Assembly (NCBI GenBank): GCA_947462495.1
Contig: CANHOY010000008.1
Location: 1-21,081, forward strand
Direction: 5' to 3'
Source: Bacteroidota bacterium
GTDB taxonomy: Bacteria; Bacteroidota; Bacteroidia; Chitinophagales; Chitinophagaceae
DNA: 21,081 nt
Part shown: positions 1 through 7,567 of the stretch, piece after piece
How positions within the stretch are numbered: position 1 is the first letter of the stretch
Layout of the letters: each line of letters opens with the position of its first letter
The notes under the pieces: model-generated
Told to the model about the DNA's origin: nothing
Database searches by the model: none
Seen by the model: the letters and a program-made list of their open reading frames with translations, nothing else
Made by a program: the position numbers and the translations under genes

Positions 1-1120
1 CATTTGGATTGTTGGCAACAAAATTAATTTCTCCAGCTCTTTGTTTTGCATATTCTTTACTCAACAATCCTTTCATTGGTTGATTGATAGCAAAATGAGG
101 ATCTCCATAATAAAAATCACGATCGGCAAAACTTAAATTCATTGCTTGGTAAATGGTATGAATATATCTTGTAGAATTATATCCCATACTTTTCAAATCA
201 AAATTTTCTAAAATGTTTAATGCTTGCAATAAAGCAGGGCCTTGTGTCCATTGTTGTAATTTATACACTTCAATGCCTTTATAGTTAACATGGGTGGGGT
301 CTTCCTCTAGAGGTTGCCAATTGGCAAGATCTTCTTTGGTAATTAATCCGCCTTGCTCTTTTACCCCTCTTACAAACTCATCTGCAATATCTCCTTTATA
401 AAAACGATCATAGGCTGCCGCGATGGCTTCTTTTCTTGTTTTCCCTTTTTTCAAAGCAGCTTGTTCTGCCTCCACCATTTTTTGTAAAGTGTTTAATAAA
501 TCTTGTTGTACAAAAATTTCACCTGCTTCAGGCGCTTCTCTTTTTTGTCCCAAATGAGTCAACAATACTTTTTTACTATAAGGCCATTCTTTAATTCTTG
601 CTTTTCCTCTTTCAATACTATTCGCAGTTTGTGCATCAATAGGGTAGCCAGCGGCTAATTCCATAGCAGGCGCCAATACTTCTTTCAAGCTCATGGTTCC
701 ATAATTTGATAACATATAACAAATGCCTCCAGGCGTGCCTGGGGTTGTGGCTGCTAAAGGACCGTATTCAGGCGGAAAACTATATCCTTTGGATTTAAAA
801 AAAGCTGGCGTGGCTCCTGTGGGTGCAAAGCCCATTGCATTAATGGCAATCACTTTTTTGGTATTGGGGTTATAAATTAATGCCTGTGTTTCTCCACCCC
901 AACTCAATACATCCCACATAGTACAGGTGGCAGCTAGCATCGCACAAGCAGCATCTACAGCATTTCCACCTCTATCAAAAATTTTTGCACCAGCAGTAGC
1001 TGCCAATGGTTTTCCTGTTATAGCCATCCAATTTTTTCCATGCAATGGAGGCTTTTGTGTTTGTTGAGCCAATAAGTCACTTGAAATCACCAACATTAAT
1101 AAGGCAAGTATTTTTTTCAT
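1..1120 (-). CDS. Gamma-glutamyltransferase-family protein, N-terminal part (3' end beyond window)
   Basis: This is an open reading frame of about 373 codons that starts at 1120 and runs off the left edge, so the C-terminal catalytic subunit is not visible. It begins with a signal peptide (MKKILALLMLVISSDLLAQQ), so the product is exported. GGT large-subunit signatures follow: GGNAVDAACAM (about 51-61), a TPGTPGG segment near 126-132, GLITKEDLANW and FADRDFYYGDPHF toward the edge. The family consists of self-cleaving N-terminal nucleophile hydrolases acting on gamma-glutamyl or other acyl amides; the nucleophile Thr lies outside the window. The place of the usual substrate-binding RExAP motif reads MGFAP (96-100), so the Arg that holds the gamma-glutamyl carboxylate appears absent, and the substrate may not be glutathione. 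The family call is secure; the exact activity is open. Confidence 0.88.
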   Translation of the reverse strand, partial: MKKILALLMLVISSDLLAQQTQKPPLHGKNWMAITGKPLAATAGAKIFDRGGNAVDAACAMLAATCTMWDVLSWGGETQALIYNPNTKKVIAINAMGFAPTGATPAFFKSKGYSFPPEYGPLAATTPGTPGGICYMLSNYGTMSLKEVLAPAMELAAGYPIDAQTANSIERGKARIKEWPYSKKVLLTHLGQKREAPEAGEIFVQQDLLNTLQKMVEAEQAALKKGKTRKEAIAAAYDRFYKGDIADEFVRGVKEQGGLITKEDLANWQPLEEDPTHVNYKGIEVYKLQQWTQGPALLQALNILENFDLKSMGYNSTRYIHTIYQAMNLSFADRDFYYGDPHFAINQPMKGLLSKEYAKQRAGEINFVANNPN

Positions 1121-1125
1121 GTAGC

Positions 1126-1149
1126 TATTTTTAAATGCACTTAAAAATA
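1126..1149. repeat. AT-only inverted repeat upstream of the GGT-like gene
   Basis: TATTTTTAA (1126-1134) and TTAAAAATA (1141-1149) form a perfect 9-bp inverted repeat with a 6-nt spacer, lying 6 to 29 bases upstream of the start at 1120. It could be an operator or a leader hairpin, but inverted repeats made only of A and T arise easily by chance in this composition. Confidence 0.35.
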
Positions 1150-1176
1150 CTTATTAATTCTCAACTTTAAAAAAAA

Positions 1177-1206
1177 AGCCCTGCTTCGATAAATCGAAAC
1201 AGGGCT
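1177..1206 (-). terminator. Rho-independent terminator of the membrane-protein gene
   Basis: The hairpin has an 8-bp arm (AGCCCTG plus flanking A-T), one mismatch, then 5 more pairs (TTCGA/TCGAA) around a 4-nt loop. Read on the minus strand, it is followed by a run of nine T. It begins 22 bases after the stop codon of the gene at 1229-2035, and so separates that gene from the GGT-like gene downstream. Confidence 0.9.
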
Positions 1207-1228
1207 TCTATATAATTTATAGTTCCTA

Positions 1229-2035
1229 CTATTTACTTTTCATTGAAATTGGAATAGAAGGAGTTTGAATCCATTTAATAAAATTGGAAACAATGCTATA
1301 CAAGAAATGATATATAGCCAAGTTAACATACAAACCCACTAGAACAAGCGCTGCATTTACAAAAGCACCGCCTACTAATAATAAGTCATTGATGTTCCAT
1401 AACATATCACTAGTAAAGCTTTGAGTACCTGACATTTTGTAGGATGCAAAGCCATTTAATACACTTGTTAGATAATCTAATTTTAAAGCACTAAACAGAT
1501 TGGTTAATCCCTCCATAGGCAATCCAGCAACACCACTAATTCCACTTAAAGGTACTTCAGTAATAGCGTTGTATAAATTACTATCAAATACAAAAGATAA
1601 AGTAAAGCAACATGCACCAATAAAGGCGCCTACTGCTGCCACTTCCCCCAATATTCTAATATTGGTAGTTACTAAGTCTTTAAAAATAAAACCTACCATC
1701 CCATGGTGAGAAGCCCCTAGGCTTTCCCCTCTGGCTCTAATAATGTGCGCAATAGGAAATGCAGAATAAACAAGCAAAATAGTAGTAAGTACACTGCCCA
1801 ATTTTGCAAGCCCTGTAGTTGTAGCGTCTGTAAAATAAGCCATGGCGCCATGAATAATAGCTACTTCCATAATAATAAACACAACAATTGATGAGATCTG
1901 ATAGATACTTTTGGTATAGGATCTTACCCCATTTTGAGAATCGAAATTATCAACTGCTGCATTTAATGGTGCATTCAAAACTTTTTGATTGACCATTTGC
2001 GGAAAATCAAGGATTTGGTGATAGATTTTTTTCAT
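1229..2035 (-). CDS. Multi-pass membrane protein of unknown function
   Basis: I do not recognise this 268-residue protein. It has no cleavable signal peptide. Four or more hydrophobic segments are visible, at about 47-68, 77-98, 127-150 and a long one at 217-249 that may be two helices. Between the second and third lies a conserved-looking hydrophilic loop with RARGESLGASHHGM (100-113), which carries a His pair. The N-terminal 45 residues are polar and probably cytoplasmic. The ATG at 2035 has no Shine-Dalgarno site, which is normal in Bacteroidota. The gene appears to be monocistronic, with its own terminator downstream, and is divergent from the operon at 2332. Bias toward small residues in the helices (GGAFVNAAL, GEVAAVGAFIGA) suggests close helix packing, as in a channel or transporter, but no function can be assigned. 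Confidence 0.8.
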   Translation of the reverse strand: MKKIYHQILDFPQMVNQKVLNAPLNAAVDNFDSQNGVRSYTKSIYQISSIVVFIIMEVAIIHGAMAYFTDATTTGLAKLGSVLTTILLVYSAFPIAHIIRARGESLGASHHGMVGFIFKDLVTTNIRILGEVAAVGAFIGACCFTLSFVFDSNLYNAITEVPLSGISGVAGLPMEGLTNLFSALKLDYLTSVLNGFASYKMSGTQSFTSDMLWNINDLLLVGGAFVNAALVLVGLYVNLAIYHFLYSIVSNFIKWIQTPSIPISMKSK

Positions 2036-2331
2036 ATTGGTTTGGTTTGGTTATAAATATGCATTGTGGTATATAAAAATTACAAAATAATATCATATAT
2101 TATATTTTCTTTCAGTAGCAGGATAGAACGGCAAGTCAAGATTAATTTTTAATGTATTGACAGTCAGATTATAAGATCTAAAATATTTTTTTTCACTAAA
2201 CAAAACTTTGTGTTTTTCTTAACATTTAATTTTTGTAAAATATATAAGTCAATGACATTTAAATATTTGAATAAGAGTTGATTATTACTAGAAAATGGTA
2301 TAACTTAATCATTGATTAATATGTTGTACCA
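2036..2331. other. Divergent intergenic region, 296 bp
   Basis: This very AT-rich stretch lies between the membrane-protein gene (minus) and the six-gene operon (plus), so it should hold promoters for both. I see no clean Bacteroidota -33/-7 pair (TTTG and TAnnTTTG). The nearest match for the plus strand is TTTG at 2207-2210 with TAATTTTTG at 2227-2235, which has one base too many in the second element and a short spacer. No RNA gene or stable hairpin is evident. Confidence 0.5.
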
Positions 2332-5088
2332 ATGCGATTGATTAAAATTCCAATGACTTATTGGATTGTGGTTTCTTCTATAATTTTAGTGACGGTCATT
2401 TCTAGTTATTTTGTTAGCAATAAAAAGGTTGATTTTAATGCAGAAATCAAACCACTTTTAAATAAAAAATGTATTACCTGCCATGGTGGAGTAAAAAGAC
2501 AAAGTGGCTTTAGCTTATTATTTAGATCTGATGCGCTTTCAAAAAACAAATCTGGAAAAGTAGCCATCATTCCTTTTGATGCGGGCAATAGTGAAATGAT
2601 TAAGCGTCTTTATTTAAAGGATCCTGAAGAACGTATGCCTTATAAACATCCTCCTTTAAATAATGAAGAGATTGCTTTGTTAACTAAATGGATCAATCAA
2701 GGCGCTGAATGGGGGGATCATTGGGCTTATGTACCTGTCAAGGAAACGCCTATCCCTAATGTAAAAAAAGGTCTTTTTGGAATTTTGGGTAAACCAGAAT
2801 GGATAAAAACGAATGTAGATGCTTTTATTTATGAAAAGCTACAAGAGGAAAATTTAATTCCCTCTGCAATAGCAGATAAATCGACAATACTAAGAAGAGT
2901 AAGTTTGGATTTAATTGGAATGCCTGCGCCGGATGCTATTGCAAAAAAATATTTAACCAATACAAATGAAAATTCATTTGAACAATTAGTAGATGCCTTA
3001 TTGGCCTTGCCACAGTATGGTGAAAAGTGGACCAGTATGTGGATGGATATGGCCAGATATTCTGATTCCAAAGGATTTGAAAGAGATGAAGATAGAAATA
3101 TATGGAGATACCGTGATTGGTTAATAGATGCATTTAATACAGATAAACCCTATAATTTATTTTTAACCGAACAATTGGCTGGAGACTTATTACCAAATCC
3201 TACCGATGCACAATACATTGCTACTGCTTTTCACAGAAATACCTTAACCAATGATGAAGGTGGAACTGATAATGAAGAGTTTAGAACAGCAGCCGTAATG
3301 GACAGAGTCAATACCACTTGGGTTAGTATAATGGGCACTAGTTTTGCTTGTGTTCAATGTCATAGTCATCCTTACGATCCATTTAGACATGATGAATATT
3401 ATAAATTTTTAGCCTTGTTTAATAATACACGCGATGAAGATACTTGGGCTGAATATCCACTTTTAAAAGAATTTCATAGTACAGATAGCGTTAAATTGAT
3501 TGCTTTACAAAAATGGTTAAATAAAAATGCGCCCAATAGAGAAAAGGAAATCATTCAATTTATTAAAACGGGGCAACCGGCCATTAATTCCTTGGTCACA
3601 GATGAAATAAAAAACGGCGCTTTAGCAGATACCAAGTGGTTGCAATTTAGAAACAATGGATCGGCAAGAATTAAAAGTATTGATTTAACTGGCTTAACTC
3701 AATTGTACTATAGATTTATTAGTTGGAAGTCGGGTGGTCAATTTCAAATTCATTTAGATTCTGCCAATGGGGAGCTAGTAAAAAATATCCCTATTGAAAA
3801 TTCTAAAGGCAGTTGGAAAATAGCCAATATTACTATCCCTCAAACCCTTGGAAGACACTCCTTTTATTTAACCTACCGTAACGCCCAATTAAAATCACCT
3901 GATGAAAGTGGAGTTCAATTTGATTGGTTTCATTTTACCAATCCATTCCCTGGTAAAGGAATGCCAGGCTATGAAATAGCTTTCCAAAATTTTGATTCCT
4001 TATTGTATTCAAATAAAATAACTACCACTCCAATTATGTTGGAAAATCCTTCTTATTTACATAGAACAACAAATGTTTTTGAAAGGGGTAATTGGTTAGT
4101 GAAAGGGAAAGAAGTAGTAGGTGATGTTCCTGCTTCCTTAGGAGGACTACCTGCAGGTGCCCCAAGAAATAGACTAGGATTAGCGATCTGGTTAACTGAC
4201 AAAAAAAATCCACTTACTTCGAGAACCATTGTCAATAAAATTTGGGAACAATTATTTGGACAAGGTATTGCCGAAACATTGGAAGATTTGGGCACACAAG
4301 GCATTGCACCAACGCATGAATCTTTATTAAATTATTTATCCTATCAGTTGATGAATCAGCATCAATGGAGTTTGAAAAAAATTATTAAAGAAATGGTGAT
4401 GAGTGCCACTTATCAACAAGATTCAAAATTTAATGAAGACGCTGTAGCAAAAGATCCGTTTAATAAATATTATGCAAGAGGCCCTCGTATAAGATTGTCT
4501 TCAGAACAAATTAGAGATCAAGCATTGTTTGTAAGTGGATTATTAAGTGCAAGAATGTATGGGCCCAGTGTCATGCCCTATCAACCCGAAGGCGTTTGGA
4601 GATCACCATACAATGGAGCTACATGGAACTTAAGTAAAGAGGGGAACCAATATAGAAGGGCTTTGTATACCTATTTAAAAAGATCTGCACCTTACCCCTC
4701 TATGATTAGTTTTGATGGAACCAGTAGGGAAGTATGTATCGTGCGAAGAATTAGAACCAATACCCCTTTACAAGCATTGAATTTATTAAACGATTCTGTT
4801 TACATTGAAGCAGCCCAACATTTTGCGCAAAGAATTAAATTAATAGTACCACAAAACGCAAGCAAACAAATAAGCAAGGGTTATGAGTTAGCCTTTAACA
4901 AATCTATATCGCCGGAAAAGCAAAAAGTTTTTGAAAAATTATACAATAATGCTTTTGCAAAATATAGCCAAGACAGTTTAAAAATTCAACAAATTACAGG
5001 CGATAAGAACGCAGGCCCTTCTGGTGCTGCATTAGTTTTGGTCGCCACCGCTTTATTGAATACGGATGAATTTTTGACAAAAAATTAA
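2332..5088 (+). CDS. PSCyt1-DUF1549-DUF1553 heme-binding surface protein
   Basis: This 918-residue protein has an N-terminal membrane segment (about 10-28) acting as a signal or anchor. The PSCyt1 cytochrome-like domain spans about 34-130, with heme motif CITCH (47-51) and a likely distal Met in the RMP of 101-103. The DUF1549 (PSCyt2) domain spans about 158-365, with the RYRDWLIDAFN and EQLAGDLLP motifs and a second CxxCH, CVQCH, at 340-344. A beta-rich segment at about 420-536 resembles a CBM6-type carbohydrate-binding jelly roll. The DUF1553 (PSD1) domain spans about 612-865, with RGNW just before it and NRLGLAIWL at its start. This order is the classic planctomycete-type layout. No catalytic reaction has been settled for the family that I can name; covalent heme and sugar binding are inferred from the motifs. 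It is the first gene of the operon, 10 bases before the DUF1501 gene, its usual partner. Confidence 0.93.
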   Translation: MRLIKIPMTYWIVVSSIILVTVISSYFVSNKKVDFNAEIKPLLNKKCITCHGGVKRQSGFSLLFRSDALSKNKSGKVAIIPFDAGNSEMIKRLYLKDPEERMPYKHPPLNNEEIALLTKWINQGAEWGDHWAYVPVKETPIPNVKKGLFGILGKPEWIKTNVDAFIYEKLQEENLIPSAIADKSTILRRVSLDLIGMPAPDAIAKKYLTNTNENSFEQLVDALLALPQYGEKWTSMWMDMARYSDSKGFERDEDRNIWRYRDWLIDAFNTDKPYNLFLTEQLAGDLLPNPTDAQYIATAFHRNTLTNDEGGTDNEEFRTAAVMDRVNTTWVSIMGTSFACVQCHSHPYDPFRHDEYYKFLALFNNTRDEDTWAEYPLLKEFHSTDSVKLIALQKWLNKNAPNREKEIIQFIKTGQPAINSLVTDEIKNGALADTKWLQFRNNGSARIKSIDLTGLTQLYYRFISWKSGGQFQIHLDSANGELVKNIPIENSKGSWKIANITIPQTLGRHSFYLTYRNAQLKSPDESGVQFDWFHFTNPFPGKGMPGYEIAFQNFDSLLYSNKITTTPIMLENPSYLHRTTNVFERGNWLVKGKEVVGDVPASLGGLPAGAPRNRLGLAIWLTDKKNPLTSRTIVNKIWEQLFGQGIAETLEDLGTQGIAPTHESLLNYLSYQLMNQHQWSLKKIIKEMVMSATYQQDSKFNEDAVAKDPFNKYYARGPRIRLSSEQIRDQALFVSGLLSARMYGPSVMPYQPEGVWRSPYNGATWNLSKEGNQYRRALYTYLKRSAPYPSMISFDGTSREVCIVRRIRTNTPLQALNLLNDSVYIEAAQHFAQRIKLIVPQNASKQISKGYELAFNKSISPEKQKVFEKLYNNAFAKYSQDSLKIQQITGDKNAGPSGAALVLVATALLNTDEFLTKN

Positions 5089-5098
5089 TAGACATAGA

Positions 5099-6598
5099 AT
5101 GAGTAAAGAAAATAAAAAGATAATTAAGGAAGCTACCATTGCAACCACAGAACAAATAACAAGAAGCTATTTTTTTAAAGAATGTTTTTCTGGAATGGGC
5201 GCCATGGCATTGGGTTCTATGCTACAAGGTTGTGATTGGTTAGGCAATAAAGATAGCTTCAATAACTTTACCAATACCAATCCTTTAATGGCGCGTGCAC
5301 CCCATTTTATTGGAAAAGCAAAATCAGTTATTTATTTACATATGGCAGGCGCGCCTTCTCAACTAGAATTATTTGATTTTAAACCGGACTTATTAAAATT
5401 AGATGGTCAGGATTGTCCTCAAAGTTTATTAGAAGGAAAAAAATTCGCATTTATCCGTGGGGTACCAAAAATGTTAGGTCCGCAAGCGGTATTCAAACAA
5501 AGAGGGCAAAGTGGTGCATGGATATCAGACAATCTTCCTCATTTGGCAACTGTTGCAGATGAAATAAGTTTTTTAAAGGCGGTGCAGACTGATCAATTCA
5601 ATCATGGTCCTGCTCAATTATTAATGCATACAGGATCGCCACGTTTAGGTCGACCTAGCATTGGTTCTTGGGTCACTTATGGTTTAGGAAGTGAAAATAG
5701 TAACCTTCCTGGGTTTGTAGTACTTACTTCTGGAGGGAATAATCCAGATGCAGGCAAAAGTGTTTGGGGCAATGGATTTTTACCGTCCGTATATCAAGGA
5801 GTACAATGTCGCAATGAAGGAGATCCAGTTTTATTTTTAAAAGATCCAGCAGGAATAGATCGAGATATGCGCAAAGCTTCTATTGATGCTATTAATGAAG
5901 CGAACCAATTAACTTATAATGAATTTAAGGATCCTGAAATTGTTGCAAGAATGGCGCAATATGAAATGGCATTTAAAATGCAAATTTCTGTTCCAGACGT
6001 AATGAACATTAATGATGAGCCTGCCTACATTCATGAAATGTATGGCACACAACCTGGAAAGGCAAGTTTTGCGAACAATGTTTTATTGGCGCGTAAATTA
6101 GTAGAAAAGGGTGTACGCTTTGTACAATTATTTGATTGGGGATGGGATAGTCATGGTACAGACTTAAGTAATGCCGTTGATATTGGGTTAATTAATAAAT
6201 GTAGAAGTGTAGATAAGCCAATTACTGCTTTGTTATTAGATTTAAAACAAAGGGGATTATTAGACGAAACCTTGGTGGTATGGGGTGGTGAATTTGGTCG
6301 TACCCCTATGCAAGAAAATAGAGATGGAAAAACGCTGCCATTTAAAGGAAGAGATCATCATACAGAAGCTTTTACTACTTGGATGGCAGGGGGCGGAATT
6401 AAACAAGGCACTAGCTTTGGAGAAACAGATGAAATTGGATACAGCGCCATTAGTGGAAAAGTAACCGCTTATGACATGCAAGCCACTATATTAAATCAAT
6501 TAGGCTTTGATCATGAAAAATTAACCTATAATTCTCAAGGAAGGCCATTTAGATTAACAGATGTGCAAGGAAGAGTAATTACTGAAATAATTGCTTAA
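5099..6598 (+). CDS. DUF1501 family protein, probable exported lipoprotein
   Basis: The 499-residue protein belongs to DUF1501, a family with an alkaline-phosphatase/sulfatase-like fold. Typical blocks are present in order: HMAGAPSQLELFDFKPDL (81-98), DQFNHGPAQLLMHTGSPRLG (165-184), GWDSHG (348-353), VVWGGEFGRTP (393-403) and GRDHHTEAFTTWMAGGG (417-433). The acidic and His residues D350, H352, E398, D419, H420 and H421 are candidate metal or active-site residues. Residues 21-44 resemble a Tat signal (TRSYFFKE then a hydrophobic stretch), but only one Arg of the twin pair is present. LQGC (42-45) reads as a lipobox, so it may be a lipoprotein anchored at C45. It follows the DUF1549/DUF1553 gene by 10 bases, and the two families are known as habitual neighbours. 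Substrate unknown. Confidence 0.93.
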   Translation: MSKENKKIIKEATIATTEQITRSYFFKECFSGMGAMALGSMLQGCDWLGNKDSFNNFTNTNPLMARAPHFIGKAKSVIYLHMAGAPSQLELFDFKPDLLKLDGQDCPQSLLEGKKFAFIRGVPKMLGPQAVFKQRGQSGAWISDNLPHLATVADEISFLKAVQTDQFNHGPAQLLMHTGSPRLGRPSIGSWVTYGLGSENSNLPGFVVLTSGGNNPDAGKSVWGNGFLPSVYQGVQCRNEGDPVLFLKDPAGIDRDMRKASIDAINEANQLTYNEFKDPEIVARMAQYEMAFKMQISVPDVMNINDEPAYIHEMYGTQPGKASFANNVLLARKLVEKGVRFVQLFDWGWDSHGTDLSNAVDIGLINKCRSVDKPITALLLDLKQRGLLDETLVVWGGEFGRTPMQENRDGKTLPFKGRDHHTEAFTTWMAGGGIKQGTSFGETDEIGYSAISGKVTAYDMQATILNQLGFDHEKLTYNSQGRPFRLTDVQGRVITEIIA

Positions 6599-6613
6599 AT
6601 AAATTTATACCAA

Positions 6614-7549
6614 GTGAAAATAGATCGACGAAAATTTTTAGCCAATACTACTGGCATAGCAGCGTTAAGTGTAGCTCCATTAGAATATTTAAAAGCAAAA
6701 AATACGACCCACATGCAGCCCAATAATTTTAAAGCAATCATCTTAGCAACCAATTGGGGATTTGAAGGTACGGTAGATGCTTTTTGTGCCAAAGCGAAAA
6801 AAGCTGGATACGATGGTATTGAAATGTGGTGGCCTATGGAGCAAAAAAATCAGGAGATTTTGTTTGATGCTTTAAATAAGCACGAGCTATCCATTGGCTT
6901 TTTGTGTGGAGTAGGAGAGGAAGAGCCAATAAAACATATAGCCGCTTTTAAAAACATGCTAACTAGTTTGCTTCAACATACAAAGCAAAAGCCCTTATAT
7001 GTGAATTGTCATTCAGGTAAGGATTATTTTTCTTTTGATGTCAATAATGAAATAATAGAATTTACTTTAGAACGATCAAAAAAATCAGGAATTCCTATTT
7101 ACCACGAAACGCATCGTTCCAGAATGTTGTATTCGGCGCCCAATGCAAAACAGTTTATGGAAAAAAATGAAGCGCTTAAAATCACTTTAGATATTTCACA
7201 TTGGTGCAATGTGCATGAGTCCTTATTGCATGACCAAGAAAAAACAGTACAAATGGCTTTATCAAGGACCGGTCACATTCATGCACGTGTTGGTCATGCA
7301 GAAGGGCCGCAGGTAAATGATCCCCGAGCACCAGAATGGGAAACAACGGTAAAGCGTCATTTGGAATGGTGGGATACTGTTGTACAAATGCAAATTAAAA
7401 ATGGGGCTAATCAAATGACCTTCTTAACAGAATTTGGTCCACCAAATTATATGCCCACCATGCCTTATACACAACAACCCCTATCCAATCAATGGGAGAT
7501 TAATGTATATATGATGCAGCTGTTAAGAAAAAGGTATCAACAAAGTTAA
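6614..7549 (+). CDS. Tat-exported TIM-barrel protein, sugar phosphate isomerase/epimerase family
   Basis: The 311-residue protein has a GTG start at 6614, chosen because it places a full twin-arginine signal, DRRKFLANTTGIAAL (4-18), at the N terminus. The rest is a xylose-isomerase-like TIM barrel (AP endonuclease 2 family). Metal-binding candidates are E165 in YHETH, D193 and H196 in TLDISHW, H221 and H223 in GHIHARVGH, and E273 in FLTEFGPP, matching the E/D/H/E pattern of the family. Relatives isomerise or epimerise sugars, and others act on keto-sugars or keto-inositols. The Tat signal places this one in the periplasm or on a membrane, so free sugars rather than sugar phosphates are the likelier substrate (inference). 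It lies 15 bases after the DUF1501 gene and 18 before the next, so it is probably co-transcribed. Confidence 0.88.
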   Translation: MKIDRRKFLANTTGIAALSVAPLEYLKAKNTTHMQPNNFKAIILATNWGFEGTVDAFCAKAKKAGYDGIEMWWPMEQKNQEILFDALNKHELSIGFLCGVGEEEPIKHIAAFKNMLTSLLQHTKQKPLYVNCHSGKDYFSFDVNNEIIEFTLERSKKSGIPIYHETHRSRMLYSAPNAKQFMEKNEALKITLDISHWCNVHESLLHDQEKTVQMALSRTGHIHARVGHAEGPQVNDPRAPEWETTVKRHLEWWDTVVQMQIKNGANQMTFLTEFGPPNYMPTMPYTQQPLSNQWEINVYMMQLLRKRYQQS

Positions 7550-7567
7550 TTTAGTAAAAAAAATACA

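Noticed and set aside
1500..1709. Open frame on the plus strand inside the membrane-protein gene
   Set aside because: It is antisense to a gene with clear hydrophobic helices and its own terminator; the predicted peptide shows no recognisable features.
2207..2235. Possible Bacteroidota promoter (TTTG and TAATTTTTG) upstream of the operon
   Set aside because: The second element has one extra base and the spacer of 16 is shorter than the usual distance; TTTG-like strings are frequent in this AT-rich region.
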